Of a DNA stretch of 41,551 nucleotides, positions 8,805-17,278 are shown in pieces. The stretch covers positions 8,567-50,117 of the forward strand of contig DQFC01000001.1 in the NCBI GenBank assembly GCA_003531665.1, in the 5' to 3' direction. Both the position numbers and the translations under genes were made by a program. The notes beneath the pieces are model-generated. The model was not told the origin of the DNA. It searched no databases and saw nothing but the letters and a program-made list of their open reading frames with translations. Numbering within the stretch: position 1 is the first letter of the stretch; each line of letters opens with the position of its first letter. This stretch comes from Candidatus Collierbacteria bacterium (GTDB taxonomy: Bacteria > Patescibacteriota > Microgenomatia > UBA1400 > MFAQ01).

Positions 8805-10979
8805 TTAGGTAATAATGGAAGGAAGCTCTATGTTATACACGTCTGCAATCTCTTTGATTCTACTCACATTGTTTTCGATAAAGCCCTTAATTGTAGGAAT
8901 TTCTCTATTCTTTATTACAAACATCAACAATTCAGGGTATTGGGAAATTTTTTGAAGAAGGTCTACCGTCAAATACCGATTACGTGTTTCATTATTACTT
9001 CGAGAGCTATTTTGAGGAAATCTATCCACCAATAGCTCTAATGCTTTTTCTGGAAGCGACATCAAGGTGTTAATGATTCTTATTCCGTCCTTTTCTGAAA
9101 TCTTTTCAGAGTACATAAAAAACTCGAACAAATTAGAAACTGACTCGGCGCTCTTTCCGGTCTCAATGTCTGCAATCACCGCTTCAAAGATGTCGGAATC
9201 AAGGTTAATGTAGCAGTAGTCTGACTCAGACATATTGTAATAAGTTTTATCGTGATCGGCGAAAAGCTTATGTGTTAACACCGCTAGATCGACCATGTTC
9301 CCCGTCTCCCGAACGTAGTTAACTGCTAACACAATTCGTTTTCTGCTATTTTCGTTTTCTTCGGTGGTATGAACATTAGCTGACACACCCAACTTTCTGA
9401 GAGTGCTCTCTCCAAGTAAATCAGTTTCGTGATGCTCTGTCATTCTGGAAACCAGACATTCTACAAAGCGACCATCCCTACCCATCCTTTGAATATTTGA
9501 CAGGACACCCAATTCCAATCTTTCAAGATCATCATCCACATTTATTGTAATATTTCCGTGCAAGATTCTAATTCTTCCTCTAGTTTTATACACCAAATCC
9601 TCAATTTCCACCGGAGCATCATCGATACAAATGATGGTGTTTTGATTAATCTCTCCAACGCTAACGGCAATACATTCAGGTTCAACCTCATATATTTTCG
9701 AATAATCAAGAACCCTTACGTTCCAACGCGTCTTCTTTATCTCTTCAATTCTAGGATCTTTTCCACCATACCCAAAACCATCAATTTGTTGGTTGATCTC
9801 ATATAGGAACTTTAAATCGTCCAGGTCAATTTCAACCCCTTTCCTTGTTAGATTTTCGATCATTGTCAATCTTTTCATGTCTGCCGATGCCTTTCGATAT
9901 TTGTCTGACCCAGGCAATTGGTCTATCTTTCTCTCTGCAATCTCCGTCATGTTTCCCTCAAGATTCTGATTGTTATCAGCCACCCCACGAACCTCTCCTA
10001 TTTTGTTACCATCCATTCTTATGGCCACTCTTGGAATAGAAGGAGTGCCTTGCCTATCAAGCGTATAGTAGACATAAAAATCACCGGATTGAAGTTGCGC
10101 CCCAGCGGTTGCGTATCCTCTTGTACACCACGGAACACCTTTGTTTTGCAGCGATGCCCACAATTCGTCTGGGTCAGACCACCGGTCAAAGTGTTTCCAC
10201 TCCCCTCTGGTTTCGGCTCTCATTTCAGGGGTTATCTCACCGTTTGATTTGATTGCTTCAGCGTATTGATCAGCAAACGATTTGTTGGCAAAAGCTATGG
10301 CTTTTTCCTTGGTCATCAGTAATTCCTCCGGCATATTATCAGCCGCCCCCTTAATTTGACAGGCACGGAATGACTCTAGAAAAGCCTCGTCTTTTGAACA
10401 TCGAATCAAACTTTGAACATGCCCAAGCGCACCTCGATCGATGTCAGGGAAGGGGAAAAAGGTATCCTTGCCCCTCTTTCTAAACTCTTTTTTGTCAACA
10501 TCATAACTCCCCATCTTCACGACATTGATAAACACATAATATCTAAACCACATCGGGTAGGGTTCGTTGGAGTCGGTCAGATAATCAATCCATTGATCCA
10601 GGGACATTTCGAGATCTTTTACAGCGATTTCTTGTCTCTGTAAAAACGCTTGTCCTTCGTAGTGTAGCTCTCCAAACCCCATTTCTTTTGCTGCCTTGCC
10701 TTCAACTTTAGCCGCTCCTTTTGTGATTTCTTCCTGATAAGGAAGGATATACAGCTTATGGTAATAATTCTTTATTCTCTCCAAAACCTGTGGATCTCTT
10801 TCCCCATGACCAAGGTGCGTTTTTTCTAATACTTTCAACCAATCAGCCACTTTGTCAACCGGTTTATCGGATACAATCTCACCAGATTCCTTCTTATGTT
10901 TTTGTTCAAGCGCCACCTCTCTCTTTTGGTGTAAGGTTTGATCTTTTTCCAGCAAGTACTGTTCTCCTCTAAAATCCAT
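8805..10979 (-). CDS. large uncharacterised protein with a PcfJ-like block
   Basis: 724-aa soluble protein that I do not recognise with confidence. Residues 284-341 read GVPWCTRGYAT...LQSGDFYVYYTLD, RVAIRM, EVRG and NQNLEG. A Trp-Cys, a short-spaced Gly-Asp-Phe-Tyr-Val-Tyr, then a beta-strand pair and a Gly-Asn-rich turn recall the core of PcfJ-type proteins from plasmids and phages, but the match is weak. The N-terminus is charged and helical. The C-terminal half (about 400-724) looks like irregular helical repeats (LLGESTLRKLGV, LFADHDKTYY, LLVDRFPQNS). ATG 10979 lacks an upstream Shine-Dalgarno. An AGAGGAGA inside codons 4-6 could instead serve TTG at codon 9. It is the second of two minus-strand genes, 104 nt after the CCA-like gene. 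Confidence 0.75.
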   Translation of the reverse strand: MDFRGEQYLLEKDQTLHQKREVALEQKHKKESGEIVSDKPVDKVADWLKVLEKTHLGHGERDPQVLERIKNYYHKLYILPYQEEITKGAAKVEGKAAKEMGFGELHYEGQAFLQRQEIAVKDLEMSLDQWIDYLTDSNEPYPMWFRYYVFINVVKMGSYDVDKKEFRKRGKDTFFPFPDIDRGALGHVQSLIRCSKDEAFLESFRACQIKGAADNMPEELLMTKEKAIAFANKSFADQYAEAIKSNGEITPEMRAETRGEWKHFDRWSDPDELWASLQNKGVPWCTRGYATAGAQLQSGDFYVYYTLDRQGTPSIPRVAIRMDGNKIGEVRGVADNNQNLEGNMTEIAERKIDQLPGSDKYRKASADMKRLTMIENLTRKGVEIDLDDLKFLYEINQQIDGFGYGGKDPRIEEIKKTRWNVRVLDYSKIYEVEPECIAVSVGEINQNTIICIDDAPVEIEDLVYKTRGRIRILHGNITINVDDDLERLELGVLSNIQRMGRDGRFVECLVSRMTEHHETDLLGESTLRKLGVSANVHTTEENENSRKRIVLAVNYVRETGNMVDLAVLTHKLFADHDKTYYNMSESDYCYINLDSDIFEAVIADIETGKSAESVSNLFEFFMYSEKISEKDGIRIINTLMSLPEKALELLVDRFPQNSSRSNNETRNRYLTVDLLQKISQYPELLMFVIKNREIPTIKGFIENNVSRIKEIADVYNIELPSIIT

Positions 10980-11083
10980 ATCTTAAGTTACCACATCAGA
11001 GCAATAATATAACCACCTGGATCGACTCTCTTCGTAAGTAGTCTTGTGAATAAAATTGTAACTTTTTTTATCTTTTTTGCCCC

Positions 11084-13744
11084 CTAGATAATGGTGATTG
11101 TGTGTTTCGCTGATTCCAACACCCTATGTAATTCCTCTTCGTCAGCACATTTCACAAATTGTTTACTTCCATACACCGGTCCACTCTTGGCGTTGCCATT
11201 CTCATCTTTGTCATCAGACCACTCAAATCCCTCAAGTCCCAAGGTTGGTAGATAGGTCCCCACGAAAAATATTCCGTATTTTTCGGCATACATCACGGCC
11301 ACCGGATATCCGGCAATGTATGCCGCCTGCATACAGCCATCTTTGGTCCCGTGCGGGATTCCATTTATTACTTCAAAAGATTCTTTCATTTTATCGAACT
11401 CCGTTCGTGCTACCGCGAGTCTTTTCTCAGGGTCCTTTGTCAAAACTTTAAATTCCTCCACTTGTTCCAAAAATTCTTCGCCATTTATCTCTCCTTCTTT
11501 ACAGATTGCGCAAGCCGCCAACCACCATGTGGTAGGGGAATCCGGGTCGGCCTCTTCAATCTCTCTCCTCACTTGTTCCACTGCCTCTTCGGAATAATTG
11601 GCATGCAATCTAGCCGCTAGCGTTTGTTTTTCTTCTGGGATCAGGCCTAGTGCACAGGCTACCCCCGCGTCAAACCCAGGCGCTTTTTTCTCATCTCCCT
11701 TCGGAACTCTATCTGTAAGTGATCCTGACTTAATGTATTTTGGCCATTCCCCGAGATCTGCCACTCGATCTCCTTCTTTCTCTACTATTTTTTCGAGTAT
11801 AGAAAGTTGTGCATTAGCCAATACCTTTTCTCTCACCCCGTCTTCTCTTAGCCACTTGCAGACTTCATCCTCAATTCTTGGTGATTTCTTTTTTCCGTTT
11901 ATCGAAACCGTTTTCCATTTTTCCTCCTTGGCAATTTGCACACATCCCTTCACAATTTCGGAGTATAAACTTGCTCTTGCCAAGCCATCTTCGATAGAGG
12001 TAAATTCGCCGGCCAGCTGATCATCGAATACCCAACTAACGACTACTCCTAGCTCCACTCCTTCTCTAAGCCCATTATCCTTTTTGATTATGTATCCTCC
12101 AACTATCTTTTCCGGCAGCTCTTTTTTTATCTCTACTTCACTCATCATCTCATTTAGCCAAGTTTGCCAATTTACCAGGTCCTCCACAGCCCCTCTTTCG
12201 AGTGGTGAATTACCTTTTCCGTTTCTACCTCTCTGATCGGCTTCTGTCACGAAGGATAACATAAAAACATTTGTTCCATTTTCGGCCAATTTTCTCGCCA
12301 GCTTCCCCAAACTTCTTCTTGCCTTTTTTACCGCCACGTCTTGGTTAATCTGTCTTTCTTCCATGAATAATAGATATAGTGACTTGAGCTGCATGTGCCT
12401 TTCGGTTAAGATTTTTACCTTTCTCCTTAGTTCCTTTTCAAAGTCGGTTTCATGCAATCCGACGTACTCTCCGTTTACATCTCTCTCAATTTTTACATAT
12501 GCTTTCGGTGCAAAAGCATTGATAAACTCCGTAGAAAGCCACCCTCCTTCCATGTCATGTCCATCGGAAGTTACTACTTGCTTCATTTCTCCACCTACTT
12601 CCTTCCAGGCGAGTTTTGTAGTTGTTGGTTTCCCCAAGTCATGCCCAAGCTCAGCCAACATCAGAGTTAATCTCTCTTCATCATTCATTTTTTCTCTTCT
12701 CGCTATTTCCGCCGCCGCGTCTATCACTTGCATTGTGTGGTTCCAAGCATTTCCTTCTGGATGCCAGGAGTACTCCTGATCAGTAATCGTCAGTTCCGTC
12801 AGCCAGGGAAAATATCTGTCAATCACTCCAATTCTACGGGCAAACTCCAATCCTAGTGACGGCCTCTTACCCTTTAGTAACAATTTTTTGAATTCATCAT
12901 AAACTCTATTAGTACTTTCATCATCAAGTTCCACTGCTGATTTACCTATTAATGCAAATGCCAGCTCAGTTTCTTCTTTCGTTCCACCAATAACAATCTT
13001 TCTGTTTCTTTCTCGTATCATTACTTCTTTATCCATCATTTGACGACACAATTCTTCCGTTTCGGGGTCCACTCGGGCTCCGAATCGCGCCACAAACTGC
13101 ATAATTCTCAAAATACGCACCGGATCTTCAGTAAATTTTTCCGCATCAGTTATCCTAATTACATTTTCCTTTATATCTTTTACTCCATCATATGGATCAA
13201 AAACAACTTTCCTAACCGGGTCATATGAAACACTGTTGCATGTTAGATCTCGGCGTCTTGCCGCTTCGATAACTGTAAACTCTGGGTGGCTTGAGACAGC
13301 AAATCCATGGCTCCCCGTTCCGGTTTTATTTTCCGCTCTTGGTATCGAGATGTCCAGGTCATAGGTTCGACCGCGTCCAAAAATCTTGATAATCTCAAAT
13401 TGTTTTCCGTAGGTTCCCGCCTCTTCTAACCTAAAGTGACCGTCCACTAACTTCAGCAGGTCCTCCGGGTATACTCCATACACTTCCATGTCTATATCTT
13501 TTGGTTGGATTTTGCCCTTACCACCTTCTGTTGACATTATTACGTCTCTAACACAGCCTCCCACCAGGAGAACTCTTCCTCCGATTTTCTCTATCAATCT
13601 ACAAAACTCCATTACTTCTTCAGGCACTTCCATCTCATACTCCTTATATATCTGTTCCGGGGGCAAAAGATCAAATTCCGGATTCAAACATGTTTCCATT
13701 TTTCCGAGCACCTCTCCATCGCGAATTTTTGTTTTTGGCTCCAT
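11084..13744 (-). CDS. CCA-adding enzyme/poly(A) polymerase-like protein with HD domain and long C-terminal extension
   Basis: Nucleotidyltransferase of the class II tRNA CCA-adding/poly(A) polymerase family. GGCVRD at 62-67, catalytic carboxylates D83 and D85 in DIDMEVYG and D131 in YDLDIS, and RRRDLTCNS at 163-171 (the base-recognition and neck region) are all present. An HD phosphohydrolase domain follows, with H336 and H368-D369 (HTMQVID...LGHDLGKP). Normal CCA enzymes of this class are about 400-450 aa. This one is 886 aa, with roughly 350-400 extra C-terminal residues of unknown function (charged helical part, then a compact domain around GIPHGTKDGCMQAAYIAGYP). tRNA 3'-end maturation is the likely role of the head. 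A -10 box TATAAT lies 8 nt before the ATG, predicting a nearly leaderless mRNA. Confidence 0.88.
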   Translation of the reverse strand: MEPKTKIRDGEVLGKMETCLNPEFDLLPPEQIYKEYEMEVPEEVMEFCRLIEKIGGRVLLVGGCVRDVIMSTEGGKGKIQPKDIDMEVYGVYPEDLLKLVDGHFRLEEAGTYGKQFEIIKIFGRGRTYDLDISIPRAENKTGTGSHGFAVSSHPEFTVIEAARRRDLTCNSVSYDPVRKVVFDPYDGVKDIKENVIRITDAEKFTEDPVRILRIMQFVARFGARVDPETEELCRQMMDKEVMIRERNRKIVIGGTKEETELAFALIGKSAVELDDESTNRVYDEFKKLLLKGKRPSLGLEFARRIGVIDRYFPWLTELTITDQEYSWHPEGNAWNHTMQVIDAAAEIARREKMNDEERLTLMLAELGHDLGKPTTTKLAWKEVGGEMKQVVTSDGHDMEGGWLSTEFINAFAPKAYVKIERDVNGEYVGLHETDFEKELRRKVKILTERHMQLKSLYLLFMEERQINQDVAVKKARRSLGKLARKLAENGTNVFMLSFVTEADQRGRNGKGNSPLERGAVEDLVNWQTWLNEMMSEVEIKKELPEKIVGGYIIKKDNGLREGVELGVVVSWVFDDQLAGEFTSIEDGLARASLYSEIVKGCVQIAKEEKWKTVSINGKKKSPRIEDEVCKWLREDGVREKVLANAQLSILEKIVEKEGDRVADLGEWPKYIKSGSLTDRVPKGDEKKAPGFDAGVACALGLIPEEKQTLAARLHANYSEEAVEQVRREIEEADPDSPTTWWLAACAICKEGEINGEEFLEQVEEFKVLTKDPEKRLAVARTEFDKMKESFEVINGIPHGTKDGCMQAAYIAGYPVAVMYAEKYGIFFVGTYLPTLGLEGFEWSDDKDENGNAKSGPVYGSKQFVKCADEEELHRVLESAKHTITII

Positions 13745-13752
13745 GAGCCTAT

Positions 13753-13761
13753 ATTATAACA
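13753..13761 (-). promoter_or_regulatory. extended -10 promoter of the CCA-like gene
   Basis: On the minus strand TGTTATAAT fits the extended -10 consensus. With normal spacing the transcript would begin 1-2 nt before the ATG at 13744. It forms half of an inverted repeat with the divergent hicB promoter. Confidence 0.55.
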
Positions 13762-13841
13762 CCGCGGCGCACTGATCATCCTTTCAACGCTTGTCCGCTG
13801 CAGACTCCCTTGTGGGGGCGAGGTCCTCCTACCCGCGGTGT
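13759..13841. repeat. inverted repeat spanning the divergent CCA-like/hicB promoter region
   Basis: ACACCGCGG at 13759-13767 is the exact reverse complement of CCGCGGTGT at 13833-13841. If one extra A is allowed, the match extends into both -10 boxes (ATTATA on the left, TATAAT on the right). The two promoters are thus mirror images about 80 bp apart. It could be a regulator-binding site or the ends of a small mobile element. Confidence 0.6.
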
Positions 13842-13846
13842 ATAAT
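13841..13846 (+). promoter_or_regulatory. -10 box of hicB
   Basis: A perfect TATAAT, 12 nt before GTG 13859, predicts a leader of only about 6 nt. No -35 box is recognisable. The box overlaps the right arm of the inverted repeat. Confidence 0.5.
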
Positions 13847-13858
13847 TTATTTCATATA

Positions 13859-14110
13859 GTGAATAAAGAAAGTCAGAAGCTCGATGTATCAGGATTGAAC
13901 GCTCTGGTTTGGAAAGAGGGTGATCTTTTTGTGGCCAAAGCTGTCGAAGTCGAGATCGTAAGTCAGGGCAGAACCAAAAACCAAGCTTTAAAAAATCTCG
14001 AAGAAGCTCTCGATCTTTATTTCGAAGACGAGGAACCATCTTCAAAAAAAGTCAAACCTTTCAGGGAGCTCGAACTTCATCAAATCTCTGGCAAATTTAA
14101 CTATGCCTAA
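13859..14110 (+). CDS. hicB: HicB-family antitoxin
   Basis: Antitoxin of a type II HicBA module that would neutralise the HicA RNase encoded next. The core LNALVWKEGDLFVAKAVEVEIVSQGRTKNQALKNLEEALDLYFED follows the HicB pattern (short beta-hairpin, then G-x-T-x-x-x-A-x-x-N-L-x-E-A-L). At 83 aa it has only the small HicB domain, and I see no C-terminal helix-turn-helix or ribbon-helix-helix. The upstream GTG at 13838 would place the TATAAT promoter inside the coding sequence, so GTG 13859 is preferred. It overlaps hicA by 8 nt. The antitoxin comes first, the reverse of the classical hicAB order. Confidence 0.85.
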   Translation: MNKESQKLDVSGLNALVWKEGDLFVAKAVEVEIVSQGRTKNQALKNLEEALDLYFEDEEPSSKKVKPFRELELHQISGKFNYA

Positions 14111-14321
14111 GCTGTACTCTGGTACAGAAGTAGTCAAAAGATTAAAAAGATTGGGTTTTGAAAAAATTTCTCAAAAAGGTAGCCATCTTAAGCTTCGTAG
14201 TCTCGGCACACGAAATATTCGCACAGTCATTGTCCCTATGCACAAACAGATCGCTCAAGGAACGCTCAAGTCAATTCTTCTACAAGCCAAAATCACCAAA
14301 GAAGTACTCGACACGGCATAG
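14103..14321 (+). CDS. hicA: HicA-family mRNA interferase toxin
   Basis: Small double-stranded-RNA-binding-like RNase toxin, 72 aa. It has the family layout: GTEVVKRLKRLGFEKISQKGSHLKL, then VIVPMHKQIAQGTLKSILLQAKIT. H28 in the GSH motif matches the catalytic histidine of HicA. A second conserved patch is P-x-H...G-T-L. It overlaps hicB by 8 nt, which suggests coupled translation. Both parts look intact, so the module is predicted to be functional. A structured GC-rich repeat lies immediately downstream. Confidence 0.9.
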   Translation: MPKLYSGTEVVKRLKRLGFEKISQKGSHLKLRSLGTRNIRTVIVPMHKQIAQGTLKSILLQAKITKEVLDTA

Positions 14322-14344
14322 TAATTATTTTAAACAGATATCAG

Positions 14345-14391
14345 CCCTCTCCCTTGTCAAAGGGAGAAGCCCCGCCTTGGCGGAGAGAGGG
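14345..14391. repeat. REP-like palindromic element
   Basis: CCCTCT (14345-14350) pairs with AGAGGG (14386-14391). Inside are two further hairpins, CCCTT/AAGGG and CCGCC/GGCGG, giving a cruciform-like fold. Similar CCCTCTCC...GGAGAGGG palindromes are, as I recall, dispersed in many bacterial genomes. There is no T-run, so it is not a typical terminator, although it could stabilise the hicBA mRNA 3' end. Confidence 0.6.
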
Positions 14392-14421
14392 ATTAAAACC
14401 CCATCCTCGTCTATCCCATAG

Positions 14422-14450
14422 TTGATATACAGACACCTCAGTGATAAAAT
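14422..14450 (+). promoter_or_regulatory. promoter of the acidic orphan gene
   Basis: TTGATA (14422-14427), a 17-nt spacer and TAAAAT (14445-14450) preceded by TGA form one of the few promoters here with both boxes. It is followed by the CACCCAGAA stretch that resembles the other orphan promoters. Confidence 0.65.
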
Positions 14451-14495
14451 CACCCAGAAACAAGTATTGCTCTATAAAATTGCCAGGAGGTAGTT

Positions 14496-14933
14496 ATGAA
14501 CCAAGCTTTTTTGAAACTGTTAATGGATCACGAACAACTTATTGTCATTGACACTCAAGATGATTTTTGTCTACGCCTATTACCATTAACCGCTGAGGAG
14601 TGGAAGCAGATTTGGGCGCGTCTCGAAGAAATAGGCCGTTCCATGCCAATGGATCCGAGCAAGCTTACTCTTGCCGACATTGTGGCCGGCCACGAAGAAC
14701 CTCCACTTCCGTCTACAGAAGAAGTTAATCGGTGGCTGAATGGGATAAGTTTCCATGTAGGGAATAACACTCCTATAGATTTTAAGAAAGCGTGGGATGA
14801 AATGGAATCTCTGTCCCAGCCCACGCCTGGTGCTATCCTCACAGACGGCCCTGCCGATGCCGAATCGGCCCCGATTATGAAGGGCCAAGAAACTCGAGTA
14901 GAGAACCACAGTCTCATTGAACCAGAAGAATAA
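14496..14933 (+). CDS. acidic hypothetical protein
   Basis: Not recognised. 145 aa, acidic, with no membrane segment or signal peptide. The N-terminal half is probably folded (LLMDHEQLIVIDTQDDFCLRLLPL, then EEWKQIWARLEEIGRSM) and is followed by a Pro/Glu-rich linker and a low-complexity acidic tail (ADAESAPIMKGQETRVENHSLIEPEE). The start is set by AGGAGG at 14485-14490, 5 nt before ATG. It sits in its own promoter-terminator cassette between hicBA and fusA. Confidence 0.75.
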   Translation: MNQAFLKLLMDHEQLIVIDTQDDFCLRLLPLTAEEWKQIWARLEEIGRSMPMDPSKLTLADIVAGHEEPPLPSTEEVNRWLNGISFHVGNNTPIDFKKAWDEMESLSQPTPGAILTDGPADAESAPIMKGQETRVENHSLIEPEE

Positions 14934-14940
14934 CTTCCCC

Positions 14941-14967
14941 GACCTCGCACTTGCGGGGTCTTTTTTT
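14941..14967 (+). terminator. intrinsic terminator after the acidic orphan
   Basis: GACCTCGC/GCGGGGTC stem (8 bp, one G-T pair), 4-nt loop and seven T. It isolates fusA from upstream transcription. Confidence 0.85.
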
Positions 14968-15002
14968 ATGATAAGCAGTCGTTTTATTTTGCGTTCGCTA
15001 TG

Positions 15003-15011
15003 TGCTACAAT
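15003..15011 (+). promoter_or_regulatory. extended -10 promoter of fusA
   Basis: TGCTACAAT fits the extended -10 form. The leader would be about 70 nt and contains a hairpin CTCTCC/GGAGAG (15027-15044) followed by GTTTTG. The hairpin could act as a weak attenuator or a 5' stabiliser. The heptad repeat tract then leads into the ATG. Confidence 0.5.
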
Positions 15012-15059
15012 TAGCCTCGTGAATATCTCTCCTTCGATGGAGAGGTTTTGTTCGCCCAT

Positions 15060-15088
15060 AACTAATAACCAATAACCAACAACTCAAA
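15060..15088 (+). repeat. heptad AACYAAY repeat tract before fusA
   Basis: Four 7-nt units, AACTAAT-AACCAAT-AACCAAC-AACTCAA, plus one A run directly into ATG 15089. No Shine-Dalgarno is present. The rpsD leader has the same register and spacing. Confidence 0.85.
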
Positions 15089-17212
15089 ATGGCCGCTCCT
15101 ACCGGAAAAAAAGTCCCTCTAGATCGCGTTAGAAACACGGGTATCATTGCCCACATCGATGCGGGCAAAACCACCACTACCGAACGTATTCTTTTTTATA
15201 CCGGTAAGTCATATAAGATAGGTGATATTGACGAAGGTAACACTCAGATGGACTGGATGGAGCAGGAAAAAGAACGAGGTATTACCATTGTGTCCGCCGC
15301 CACCACCGCCTTCTGGACACCGGTTTTTGCTGACGCTCGTTTCAAAGAAGAACATCGCTTCAATATTATTGATACTCCGGGTCACGTCGATTTTACCGCC
15401 GAAGTGGAGCGTTCACTCCGCGTTCTTGATGGAGGAGTCATCGTATTGGATGCCGGCTCCGGCGTTCAGTCTCAAACCGAAACCGTTTGGCGTCAAGCTG
15501 ACAAATATCATGTCCCTCGTATCGCTTTCGTCAACAAAATGGATGTTTTGGGAGCCGACTATATGGCCACCATCAAGGACGTTCACGAAAAGTTGGGTGC
15601 CAAGACCGCTATCATGGCTCTTCCTCTTGGTGTCGAAAATACTTTTAGAGGCGTCGTCCTCCTTCTGGAGCGCAAAACTGTGGTTTGGCAAGGTGATGAA
15701 ACCGGCGCCAAGTATGTTGTGACTGATGGTTTCCCGGATGAAATGAAGGATGAATGTGAAGTCGAGCGCGCCAAACTCATCGAATCCATTGTCGAGTTCG
15801 ATGAAACCCTCATGGAGCAATATCTTGGTGGTACCGAGCCGGATATGATGTCCCTGAAAGCCGCTCTCCGCACCGCTACCTGCAAGAATCAGATAGTTCC
15901 GGTTTTTCCCGGTTCATCGCTCAGAAATAAAGGTGTTCAGCCTTTACTAGATGCTGTCGTCGATTTTCTTCCTTCACCTTTGGACAAGCCACTTACGGTC
16001 GGAATCAACCCCGAGACCAACGAAGAAGAAATTCGCAAGGCAGATCCTGGCGAGCCCTTTTCCGGCCTCGCTTTTAAGATTCAAGCCGACCCTCATGTAG
16101 GTAAACTCACTTATGTTCGTGTTTATTCGGGCAAAATTACCTCCGGTACTTTTGTTTATAACGCTAGTAAGCGCGAGCGCGAACGTCTGGGTCGCTTAAT
16201 GTTAATGCATGCCAATACCCGTGAGGAAGTATCCGAAGCCGGAGCCGGTGAAATCGTCGGTGTTGTCGGCCTAAAATCCACCAAAACCGGTGATACTCTT
16301 TGTGACGAAAATAAGCCGTTGGTTTTGGAAACTATCAACTTCCCAGACCCCGTTATTTCTTTAGCTATCGAACCCAAGACCAAAGCCGATCAGGAAAAAC
16401 TTGATCTGGCTCTTGGTCGTCTGGCCGAAGAAGATCCGACCTTTAGGATTAGGACCGATCACGAAACCGGCCAAACTGTGATTGCCGGCATGGGTGAGCT
16501 TCACCTTGAGATTTTGGTCGACCGTCTTCGTCGAGAATTCAAAGTCGATGCCACTACCGGTGCTCCTCAAGTTGCTTACCGTGAAACAATTACCAAAGAA
16601 GCTAGGGGCGAAGGTAAGTATATCCGTCAGTCGGGTGGGCGTGGTCAGTACGGCCACTGTATCCTTATCGTTACACCGAAAGCTCGTGGCGAAGGATTTT
16701 CTTTTACCAATAAAATCGTTGGAGGTACTATCCCGAAAGAATTTATCTCACCTATTGAAAAAGGAGTTCGCGAAGCTCTCGACAATGGACTCATCGCCGG
16801 TTTCCCCATGGTGGACCTCGATGTGGCTGTTGTAGATGGTAGTTTCCACGAAGTCGATTCTTCCGAAATGTCCTTCAAGATAGCGGGTTCTATGGCTCTC
16901 CAGGATGCAGTCAAGAATGCTTCGCCCGTCATCCTAGAGCCCATCATGAAAGTTGAGGTTACTACGCCGGAAGCCAACATGGGTGACATTATCGGTGATC
17001 TTTCCAGCAGACGCGCTCAAATTGCCGGCACCGCCCAGAGGGGAAATGCCCGTGTTATTACGGCCACCGTACCTCTCTCAGAGCTTTCCGCCTACGCCAC
17101 CGCCATTCGCTCTCTTACTGCCGGACGTGCCAACTATTACATGGAACCATCCCATTACCAAGACCTTCCAAACAGTTTGGCCGCCAAGTTATTGAAAACT
17201 CCGACAAACTAG
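15089..17212 (+). CDS. fusA: translation elongation factor G
   Basis: GTPase that drives ribosomal translocation and, with RRF, recycling. G1 AHIDAGKT at residues 21-28, GITI switch I, DTPGHVDF switch II, NKMD specificity motif, then EF-G domains II-V ([12 protein letters not shown] and the C-terminal [16 protein letters not shown]). At 707 aa it is full length. The G domain contains an extended loop after [20 protein letters not shown] compared with E. coli. Transcribed from its own predicted promoter rather than from rpsG, because an accessory block separates them. Confidence 0.98.
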   Translation: MAAPTGKKVPLDRVRNTGIIAHIDAGKTTTTERILFYTGKSYKIGDIDEGNTQMDWMEQEKERGITIVSAATTAFWTPVFADARFKEEHRFNIIDTPGHVDFTAEVERSLRVLDGGVIVLDAGSGVQSQTETVWRQADKYHVPRIAFVNKMDVLGADYMATIKDVHEKLGAKTAIMALPLGVENTFRGVVLLLERKTVVWQGDETGAKYVVTDGFPDEMKDECEVERAKLIESIVEFDETLMEQYLGGTEPDMMSLKAALRTATCKNQIVPVFPGSSLRNKGVQPLLDAVVDFLPSPLDKPLTVGINPETNEEEIRKADPGEPFSGLAFKIQADPHVGKLTYVRVYSGKITSGTFVYNASKRERERLGRLMLMHANTREEVSEAGAGEIVGVVGLKSTKTGDTLCDENKPLVLETINFPDPVISLAIEPKTKADQEKLDLALGRLAEEDPTFRIRTDHETGQTVIAGMGELHLEILVDRLRREFKVDATTGAPQVAYRETITKEARGEGKYIRQSGGRGQYGHCILIVTPKARGEGFSFTNKIVGGTIPKEFISPIEKGVREALDNGLIAGFPMVDLDVAVVDGSFHEVDSSEMSFKIAGSMALQDAVKNASPVILEPIMKVEVTTPEANMGDIIGDLSSRRAQIAGTAQRGNARVITATVPLSELSAYATAIRSLTAGRANYYMEPSHYQDLPNSLAAKLLKTPTN

Positions 17213-17221
17213 GGTAAAATC

Positions 17222-17230
17222 TGCTAAAAT
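17222..17230 (+). promoter_or_regulatory. candidate extended -10 promoter of tuf
   Basis: TGCTAAAAT fits the extended -10 form and leaves a leader of about 40 nt. An alternative is TTGAAA (17239), a 17-nt spacer and TATAAA (17262-17267), which would give a nearly leaderless tuf mRNA. The sequence alone does not decide between them. Confidence 0.45.
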
Positions 17231-17278
17231 AAATAGGCTTGAAACAAGCAATTACTAAATATATAAATAATTAACAAA

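Noticed and set aside
13838..13858. GTG at 13838 as the hicB start
   Set aside because: It would put the TATAAT promoter inside the gene. The HicB domain begins after GTG 13859.
13776..14045. Minus-strand open frame of 89 codons opposite hicB
   Set aside because: It is a shadow of hicB, with no ribosome binding site and no recognisable protein.
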